From contig JALFCJ010000299.1 of NCBI GenBank assembly GCA_022771185.1, positions 1-5,889 of the forward strand: a DNA stretch of 5,889 nucleotides, in the 5' to 3' direction. Below the pieces are notes generated by a model that worked only from the letters and a program-made list of their open reading frames with translations, searched no databases and was not told the origin of the DNA. This DNA is from Spirochaetales bacterium (GTDB lineage: Bacteria; Spirochaetota; Spirochaetia; Sphaerochaetales; Sphaerochaetaceae). Shown here piece after piece: positions 1 through 5,175 of this stretch (position 1 is the first letter of the stretch; each line of letters begins with the position of its first letter). The position numbers and the translations under genes are program-made.

Positions 1-111
1 GACGATGTCTTTCTGAGCTTCAAGTGCTTCTGCAGCACCCTGAGCAAAGAGCATTGTGACACTAACGAGGGCAATTGCCATAACCAGTGCAATTCTCTTG
101 ATTCTGTTCAT
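1..111 (-). CDS. Exported protein, probable periplasmic binding protein (5' end only)
   Basis: Only the first 37 codons are in the window and the gene continues past base 1. The translation opens MNRIKRIALVMAIAL. This is a basic N-region (R3, K5, R6), a hydrophobic core from about I7 to F22, and a likely signal peptidase I site after LFA (residue 23), followed by QGAAEA. There is no lipobox cysteine, so a soluble periplasmic protein is more likely than a lipoprotein. The FAQGAAEA ending resembles signal peptides of solute-binding proteins (ABC sugar or TRAP type) in Treponema and Sphaerochaeta. The start is well supported: GGAGG at 118-122 lies 6 nt before the ATG at 111-109. It lies downstream of the regulator on the same strand but has its own promoter. 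A uronate or oligosaccharide uptake role is inferred only from context; the visible residues do not identify the family. Confidence 0.72.
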   Translation of the reverse strand, partial: MNRIKRIALVMAIALVSVTMLFAQGAAEALEAQKDIV

Positions 112-135
112 CTATTTCCTCCGAAATAAAGTTAT

Positions 136-167
136 CCGAAATATTTTACGGAGTCTGTTACCCAGAC
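136..167. promoter_or_regulatory. Inverted repeats in the leader of the exported-protein gene (possible operator)
   Basis: Two adjacent symmetric elements lie at and just after the predicted transcription start. One is gtctg (153-157) and cagac (163-167), perfect 5-bp arms with a 5-base spacer. The other is a 16-bp imperfect palindrome at 136-151 (ccgaaatattttacgg, 6 of 8 base pairs). The position would suit a repressor site or a small leader hairpin. Neither matches an operator I recognise, and repeats this short can occur by chance. Confidence 0.3.
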
Positions 168-173
168 AACACG

Positions 174-202
174 ATTATAAATTAGAAAAGTATGATACGC
201 AA
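174..202 (-). promoter_or_regulatory. Sigma-70-type promoter for the exported-protein gene
   Basis: On the minus strand a perfect TATAAT (174-179) lies 17 bp downstream of TTGCGT (197-202), which matches the first three bases of the TTGACA consensus. Transcription would start near base 166-167, giving a leader of about 55 nt before the ATG at 111. The regulator gene ends at 248, so the downstream gene can be expressed independently of it. This is called from consensus only. Confidence 0.6.
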
Positions 203-247
203 TTAGAGAGGGGCCATCAAAATACCCTTTTCCACAATAAGAGAATA

Positions 248-3200
248 TCAGGAGCGACTTCTGCTTCTGATATTTCCTGGCGGGAATCCTTTCACTTTTC
301 TAAATACTCTACAGAAGTATGCCTGATCCTGGAAACCTGTCATAGATGCAATCTCACTAATAGATGCCCCAGTCTCCAAAAGAAGCTTGGATGCAATCTG
401 AATCCTGAATCTATTAAGGTAATCCCAAGGAGAGAGACCTACTTCCTTTCTGAATATTCGTGTCAAATAGTCTTCACTTATATTGACTGACGCAGCAATC
501 TGCCATCTAGATACAGAATGGGTTGCATATTCATTAAGATAAGCTATAGCTCTCTTTACAAGGACAGATGTCAAAGGAGGTAAGAGTTCATCTCCTCCAA
601 TGAGAGAAACAACTCTGGTAATGAAGTCTTCGCTCTCGGTGATTGATGTGTTCACCATCAATACTTCGGGGAAAGGACTAAGCTTCTCTGCGTCTTCTTT
701 TGTAAACTTATCTTTCACTACAAGTAAAGGAGTCTTTGAGAATCTTATTTTTCGTCTTATGGCCTCTATTGTAGATGAATCGACTTTCTGCATTATAAAG
801 AGTGCTGCAGATTGAGATTCATCCAACTCCTGGACATCTTTTATCTCAACAATCGTTCCAAAGTCCCTGAGTTTATCCAGGGTCTTAGGGAAAGAGCCAA
901 AAGAATAGAATGTAGCCCTGTCATTTTGTAGCAAAGCACTCTCTACAGTAGTGTTGAGTGAAGTACTACTTTCTTTACTACCATAACAGAGGAAAGGCAT
1001 AACCTTCGTCTCTTTATGGTTGCGGAGAATAGTCAAAGCCACATTTGAAGACTTGGATTCATCTTCAGTGTTCCAAGCCAATGCGGAATATGACGGGATC
1101 TCTCCTATTTTCTGTACTACTTCTTCAAACCCCATCCTTGTGACTTTTTCGAAGCCAAATAAATGAGGAACAATATTCTCATCTGATGAGATGAAGAGAA
1201 CTCCTTTATCTCCGGAGGAGGAAGAAGGAAGACCGGAAAGAGACGGGAATGGGAAAACTATATCTAGTTTCTCTTTTCCAAACCTAAAGGTACCACCATG
1301 GAGAACCATTATCTTCTCACATAGAAGCATAGAAGGATCCTTATCTGATATAGCTGATACATCGAAAATAGTACCAAAGATTCTAAGAATAAGATGCTTC
1401 TCCTCTACAATTATCTCCATATTCAGAGAGTCGCCAGCAACTCTGGCTGAAGAAGTAAGATAATCCAATATCTCACACACATTCCCCATATCCAGATTAA
1501 GGGCAGGAAGCAGACTAGGAGAAGTAATAGAAATACCTCTGTCTTCAATCTCTCTCAAAAGGAAGGAACATGGCGTATTACGTAGATCTACATTCAACTC
1601 TCCTTTGTCTGAAAGAGAGAGTTGAAGAATGTGCTCTGCCTTTGTAGAGAGAGCCAAAAGGATCTCTTCATCCAAATCCCCGCAGTCTGCCATAGCTCTA
1701 ATGGCATTTAAGGGTTCTCTAAGGTTCTCTGCCAGTGTGGCATAGAAAAGGGAGACTTGTTTTTCAGCTTCTTCAGCCTTCTGGCTCTTGATGCTGGCTA
1801 TCTCATACAGCGATATGGCCTGCAATGTAGCTGATATGCTGATTCTTATATTCTCGACCATCTCAGATGGGCATGATTCATTCTTCATGATCATGTATCC
1901 GACTACAGAGGAGTCATAGAAGAGAGGAAGAACCAAGAACACACCCTTGTCAAATTCGCTTTCCATATCCTCAGGATAAAGCAAGTTTCCGGGAAAAGGT
2001 TCGCCCTCTTCCCATATTCTTGATTCATTAAAACCTGTAATAAGTCTACTCTCACCATCTACGTCACATAAGAACACAAAAGCCTTGGAAATGCCTATTT
2101 CAGGAAGTTTACTGGATAAAGCGTTACCAATATCCTTGAAAGACAGCGCTTTTACAAGTTCTGCTCCCAATGCGTTGTAAGCTTTGTTTTTTAATGAGGA
2201 GGTCATATTATTGGATGCAGTCACTCTCGCAGACTGTTCCATTATAATATCATGAAGAAGATCCATCTCCTCTGAAGGAAGATCTCTTACTCCCAGCAGT
2301 ATTCTAGCCCACTTTATTACAGAGAAGAAAAGCTTCATGGTTCCGCCATGCTTCAGGTATCTCCAACTCATTTCTTCGTAGTGCCTACGATTCTCTGAGT
2401 TGACCAATTGCTTTTCCACAAACATGTCTTTAAGAATATATATCAAGACCTTGGCTGCTTCTTTGTCACTAAATCGATTATTAATCCAGGACTCATAATC
2501 ACCCCATGTCTTTATCGTTTTTCTAGCGTTGTCTGCAGAACCGAAAGGATCTGTACAACCACAAGATCTTCGAAATATCGGAACAGAAGGAAGAGATATA
2601 TTAGGAAAGACGCCATCTTTATCCTTCTCCATATCATCGATGAGAGAAAACGAAGACTCAACCATCTCCTTTAAGGGCATTCTTACTGTTGTAGATTCAA
2701 CAGTAGACAGATGGACTTCCGGGGTATCATTAAAGCCAGCTGTAGCTATATCATCAGGAACATAATACCCTTTCTCCTCCAGATATATAGTAGCCATTCT
2801 GTTCATAAGATCGGATGGACATACAAGAGCCGTGAAGTCCTTAGAAGGAACCATACCATTCTTCTCTACAATCTCTTTAATGGCCGTCTCCCCTTCTCCC
2901 CAAGCTACAGGAGAAGAAACAAGCTTTGGATTAAAGGCTATGGTGTTATCTCTTAGAGCATCCAGATATGCCTGGAACCTATCTTGGGCTGATTCATGAT
3001 TCTCAGGCCCCCTCAAGAATGCAATCTTTCTCGCACCGTGACGTTTTATCATGTGCTCTACCATTCTATATGTACCTGAGTATGCATCGAAGTTTACGGA
3101 AGGGACATCATCAACACCTATTCCCATAGAGACTACAGGCATCCTCTTTGACAAAGTCTGTACGAAAGACTCCGCTTCTTTCCATGTTGCAGTTCCTGCA

Positions 3201-3427
3201 AGAGTGCTGCCCCATACAACAGCACCATCTAAATTATCTGGAGTTGCAAATCGGTATATTGAGTTTCTAAGATACTCATCGGCTTTCTTGTAACCAAGTC
3301 TACCTCCAGGAAAGACAAAAAGAGAATTATCTCCCGTAGAAATAGATTCCTCGTTAATACACTTCCACACCTGCACACCTGTTCCTTGATGCAGGTTAGC
3401 TAGAATGAAACCAGTTCTTCGTGACAT
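248..3427 (-). CDS. Large cytoplasmic sensor-regulator: LacI-type sugar-binding domain, GAF-like, degenerate histidine kinase, AraC HTH
   Basis: This is a 1,059-residue predicted transcription factor. Residues 5-285 read as a LacI/RbsB-type binding fold (strand TGFILANL; later DLMNRMA, GFNDTPEV, STVEST) ending in RRSCGC at 286-291. There is no N-terminal LacI HTH, signal peptide or membrane helix, so it should be cytoplasmic. Residues 306-410 are a helical linker, 416-540 look GAF-like, and 540-560 could be a coiled coil. Residues 561-605 resemble a kinase dimerisation helix, but the H-box reads ENLREPL with Glu567 in place of His. The ATPase-like part (610-728) keeps only VLHGG and lacks the N, G1 and G2 boxes. 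Residues 740-945 may be degenerate receivers. Residues 950-1055 are an AraC double HTH (SRWQIAASVNISEDYLTRIF; SISEIASMTGF). The ATG at 3427 is chosen because GGGGGT precedes it and the fold begins immediately after. It is divergent from uxaC, so it probably senses a uronate-related sugar. That ligand is inferred. Confidence 0.88.
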   Translation of the reverse strand: MSRRTGFILANLHQGTGVQVWKCINEESISTGDNSLFVFPGGRLGYKKADEYLRNSIYRFATPDNLDGAVVWGSTLAGTATWKEAESFVQTLSKRMPVVSMGIGVDDVPSVNFDAYSGTYRMVEHMIKRHGARKIAFLRGPENHESAQDRFQAYLDALRDNTIAFNPKLVSSPVAWGEGETAIKEIVEKNGMVPSKDFTALVCPSDLMNRMATIYLEEKGYYVPDDIATAGFNDTPEVHLSTVESTTVRMPLKEMVESSFSLIDDMEKDKDGVFPNISLPSVPIFRRSCGCTDPFGSADNARKTIKTWGDYESWINNRFSDKEAAKVLIYILKDMFVEKQLVNSENRRHYEEMSWRYLKHGGTMKLFFSVIKWARILLGVRDLPSEEMDLLHDIIMEQSARVTASNNMTSSLKNKAYNALGAELVKALSFKDIGNALSSKLPEIGISKAFVFLCDVDGESRLITGFNESRIWEEGEPFPGNLLYPEDMESEFDKGVFLVLPLFYDSSVVGYMIMKNESCPSEMVENIRISISATLQAISLYEIASIKSQKAEEAEKQVSLFYATLAENLREPLNAIRAMADCGDLDEEILLALSTKAEHILQLSLSDKGELNVDLRNTPCSFLLREIEDRGISITSPSLLPALNLDMGNVCEILDYLTSSARVAGDSLNMEIIVEEKHLILRIFGTIFDVSAISDKDPSMLLCEKIMVLHGGTFRFGKEKLDIVFPFPSLSGLPSSSSGDKGVLFISSDENIVPHLFGFEKVTRMGFEEVVQKIGEIPSYSALAWNTEDESKSSNVALTILRNHKETKVMPFLCYGSKESSTSLNTTVESALLQNDRATFYSFGSFPKTLDKLRDFGTIVEIKDVQELDESQSAALFIMQKVDSSTIEAIRRKIRFSKTPLLVVKDKFTKEDAEKLSPFPEVLMVNTSITESEDFITRVVSLIGGDELLPPLTSVLVKRAIAYLNEYATHSVSRWQIAASVNISEDYLTRIFRKEVGLSPWDYLNRFRIQIASKLLLETGASISEIASMTGFQDQAYFCRVFRKVKGFPPGNIRSRSRS

Positions 3428-3442
3428 GAATACCCCCGGTAT
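3425..3442 (-). promoter_or_regulatory. Start-deciding ribosome binding site of the regulator, inside a small palindrome
   Basis: On the minus strand GGGGGT lies about 4-5 nt before the ATG at 3427-3425, making this the best-supported start. An in-frame TTG at 3496 would add 23 residues but has no Shine-Dalgarno sequence and translates promoter DNA. The site sits in an inverted repeat, atacc (3430-3434) and ggtat (3438-3442), separated by three bases. It could fold over the ribosome binding site or act as a protein site; both ideas are inference. Confidence 0.55.
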
Positions 3443-3461
3443 CTTAATAATAACCCGAAGT

Positions 3462-3470
3462 ATAATAACA
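3462..3470 (-). promoter_or_regulatory. Candidate extended -10 promoter of the regulator
   Basis: On the minus strand TGTTATTAT gives an extended -10 element (TG, one base, then TATTAT, 5 of 6 to TATAAT). An overlapping alternative hexamer TATACT lies at 3459-3464. No good -35 is visible at 16-18 bp, which would fit a promoter that needs its TG extension or an activator. The start would fall near 3455, about 28 nt before the ATG. Confidence 0.4.
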
Positions 3471-3500
3471 ACGCAAAGTGTTTTAATTACATACAAAGTT
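3471..3500. promoter_or_regulatory. Tandem direct repeat, possible AraC-type operator between regulator and uxaC
   Basis: The 10-mers acgcaaagtg (3471-3480) and atacaaagtt (3491-3500) match at 7 of 10 positions and share the core CAAAGT. Their offset is 20 bp, about two helical turns, so both copies face the same side of the DNA. AraC-family proteins typically bind direct-repeat half-sites spaced about 21 bp apart. The pair abuts the regulator's candidate -10 on one side and lies about 60-90 bp upstream of uxaC's candidate -10 on the other. It is therefore a plausible site for autoregulation and for uxaC activation. Only two copies are seen, so chance is possible. Confidence 0.4.
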
Positions 3501-3562
3501 CGGAAAAACTGAAATATCTGCCGTTCTTTTCATATAGACATATTTTGAAGGTGGTGTAATCC

Positions 3563-3590
3563 TATAAATAACGGCACTTTACTAGAGGAG
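3563..3590 (+). promoter_or_regulatory. Candidate -10 and ribosome binding site of uxaC
   Basis: TATAAA (3563-3568) is the best -10 hexamer upstream of uxaC (5 of 6 to consensus). Nothing resembling TTGACA lies 16-18 bp before it, which suggests a weak or activator-dependent promoter. GAGGAG (3585-3590) is a strong Shine-Dalgarno sequence 6 nt before the ATG at 3597 and fixes the start. The ribosome site is firm; the promoter is tentative. Confidence 0.5.
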
Positions 3591-3596
3591 CAATAT

Positions 3597-5000
3597 ATGA
3601 AGAACTTTATGGACAAGGACTTCCTGCTTGAAACAGAAACAGCGAAGACCTTATATCACGATTATGCAGAGAAGATGCCTATCTTCGACTATCACTGTCA
3701 CCTTATTCCAGAGCAGATTGCAAAGAACGTAAGATTTACAACAATTACAGATGCATGGCTTGGTGGTGACCACTACAAGTGGAGACAGATCAGAACATGC
3801 GGTTTCCCTGAAGAGAGAATCACAGGAAATGCTGACGCTTGGTCAAAGTTCACAGCTTGGGCAGAGACAATGGAGAACCTTATCGGAAACCCACTCTACC
3901 ATTGGACACACTTGGAACTTCAGAGATACTTTGGAATCTATGACGTTCTTAACAGAAAGAATGCAGAGAAAATCTATGCAGAAGCAAACAAGAAGTTTGC
4001 TGAAGACCCAGACTTGACAGTATGGGGAATCATGAAGAAGTTCAACGTTTATGCAGTTGGAACAACAGATGACCCTGCCGATGACCTCAAGTGGCACAAA
4101 GTTATCAGAGACGAAGGAAAGTGCCCAGCAAAAGTTATTCCTTCCTATCGCCCTGACAAAGCACTCAATATCGATAAGCCAGATTTCGCTGCTTATATCG
4201 AAAAACTTGGAAAGAGCGCAGACATGGAAATCAAGAGTGTTGAAGACGTTATCAAGGCACTGGAAAAGAGACTTGATTTCTTTGTTGAGATGGGATGTAA
4301 GGCTTCCGACCATGCTCTTATGACTTGCCCTTGCACTTTCTGGAGTGAAGAGGAAGTCGAGAAAGTATTCCAGAAGAAGATGGACGGCGAAGAGCCAACA
4401 ACATTGGAAGCTGACGCTTATAGAACATTCGTCTTGAGCGCACTTGCAAGAATGTATAACAAGAAGAACATTGCAATGCAGCTTCACTTCGCTTCCATCA
4501 GAGATAACAACAAGGCTATGTATAATAAGCTTGGACCAGACACAGGCTTCGACGCTTCCTATGATGCCGAGCTGGCAATGGGTGTCTCAAAGTTCATGGG
4601 AGCTCTTTCAGAGACAAATGAAATTCCAAAGACAATCTTCTACTCTCTCAATCCAAAAGATTACTACTCACTTGGAACACTTATGGGTTGCTGGCAGGGT
4701 GAAGGCGTAAAGGGAAAGATTCAGCTTGGCTCTGCTTGGTGGTTCTGCGATCACAGAGATGGAATGGAAGAGCAGCTTAAGGTTCTTGCAAACCTCGGCT
4801 CCCTCCCTTCATTCATCGGTATGCTTACAGATAGCCGTTCATTCCTTTCTTACTCAAGACACGAATATTTCAGACGCATACTCTGCAATGTAATCGGAAA
4901 CTGGGTTGAGAATGGTGAAGTACCAGCTGACATCGAATGGCTTGGCTCCATCGTTGAAAACATCTCTTTCAACAACGCTCAGCACTATTTCGAAGACTAA
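3597..5000 (+). CDS. uxaC: Uronate isomerase (glucuronate/galacturonate isomerase, EC 5.3.1.12)
   Basis: This enzyme interconverts D-glucuronate with D-fructuronate and D-galacturonate with D-tagaturonate, the entry step of hexuronate catabolism in the cytoplasm. The 467-residue product has the usual family length and is intact. Hallmarks of the UxaC fold, an amidohydrolase-superfamily barrel, are visible: the metal-site motif FDYHCHLIP with His33 and His35; TTDDPADDLKWH at 156-167; YRPDK at 184-188; MQLH with His297, followed by LGPDTGFD at 312-319; AWWFCDHRDG at 380-389; and the C-terminal signature TDSRSFLSYSRHEYF from 411. The segment after His297 reads HFASIRDNN where many relatives have HxGxxRNNN, a mild divergence. 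The start has GAGGAG 6 nt upstream. The gene is transcribed alone, divergent from the sensor-regulator, and ends in a strong terminator. The later pathway genes (uxaB/uxuB, uxaA/uxuA, kdgK, kdgA) are not in the window. Confidence 0.97.
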   Translation: MKNFMDKDFLLETETAKTLYHDYAEKMPIFDYHCHLIPEQIAKNVRFTTITDAWLGGDHYKWRQIRTCGFPEERITGNADAWSKFTAWAETMENLIGNPLYHWTHLELQRYFGIYDVLNRKNAEKIYAEANKKFAEDPDLTVWGIMKKFNVYAVGTTDDPADDLKWHKVIRDEGKCPAKVIPSYRPDKALNIDKPDFAAYIEKLGKSADMEIKSVEDVIKALEKRLDFFVEMGCKASDHALMTCPCTFWSEEEVEKVFQKKMDGEEPTTLEADAYRTFVLSALARMYNKKNIAMQLHFASIRDNNKAMYNKLGPDTGFDASYDAELAMGVSKFMGALSETNEIPKTIFYSLNPKDYYSLGTLMGCWQGEGVKGKIQLGSAWWFCDHRDGMEEQLKVLANLGSLPSFIGMLTDSRSFLSYSRHEYFRRILCNVIGNWVENGEVPADIEWLGSIVENISFNNAQHYFED

Positions 5001-5019
5001 TTACTATTTTGGTTACCGT

Positions 5020-5044
5020 GCTCCGGGGAAACTCGGAGCTTTTT
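5020..5044 (+). terminator. Rho-independent terminator of uxaC
   Basis: GCTCCGGG (5020-5027) pairs with CTCGGAGC (5032-5039) through eight pairs, one of them G-T. The pairs close a GAAA tetraloop (5028-5031), and five T bases follow at 5040-5044. The GNRA loop and T-run directly after the stem, 20 bp past the uxaC stop, make this a convincing intrinsic terminator. Confidence 0.9.
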
Positions 5045-5113
5045 CTATTTATTTGACTAATATTTTCTGAATTGAATATTTAATGGCATAAGCAAAACTA
5101 ATAAATGATACAT

Positions 5114-5159
5114 AAAAAAGCGGAGGCTGTTACCCCTTGATTAACAACCTCCTGCTTTT
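5114..5159. terminator. Bidirectional terminator between uxaC and the convergent permease
   Basis: A long hairpin forms from three stem blocks: AAAAGC (5116-5121) with GCTTTT (5154-5159), GGAGG (5122-5126) with CCTCC (5148-5152), and TGTTA (5128-5132) with TAACA (5142-5146). T5153 is bulged, C5127 and A5147 are mismatched, and the loop is 9 bases. An A-run at 5114-5119 becomes six U residues on the minus strand, so it should terminate the permease transcript 17 bp after its stop. The T-run at 5156-5159 makes it a weaker back-up for uxaC. Confidence 0.85.
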
Positions 5160-5175
5160 AAATTACAATGCGCTT

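Noticed and set aside
205..233. Possible terminator after the regulator (aggg/ccct arms on the minus strand).
   Set aside because: The stem is only about 4 bp with a long loop and no T-run, so intrinsic termination is not supported.
56..490. Open frame of 144 codons on the plus strand.
   Set aside because: It runs antisense across the signal-peptide gene, its promoter and the 3' end of the regulator. It has no recognisable domain or ribosome binding site.
3428..3496. N-terminal extension of the regulator from a TTG at 3496, adding 23 mostly hydrophobic residues that could look like a membrane anchor.
   Set aside because: There is no Shine-Dalgarno sequence before the TTG, the stretch overlaps the candidate promoter and repeats, and the binding fold starts right after the ATG at 3427, which has GGGGGT upstream.
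3455..3503. CCGAA (3455-3459) and TTCGG (3499-3503) inverted pair in the divergent region.
   Set aside because: Five-base arms 39 bases apart are expected by chance in this length of sequence.
3843..4487. Open frame of 214 codons on the minus strand.
   Set aside because: It is wholly antisense to uxaC, whose product is unmistakable. The cysteine- and leucine-rich translation matches no family I recognise and is typical of an antisense shadow.
5045..5113. A/T-rich stretch between the two terminators, checked for a small gene or RNA.
   Set aside because: No ribosome binding site with a credible frame and no promoter-terminator pair were seen; it looks like plain spacer.
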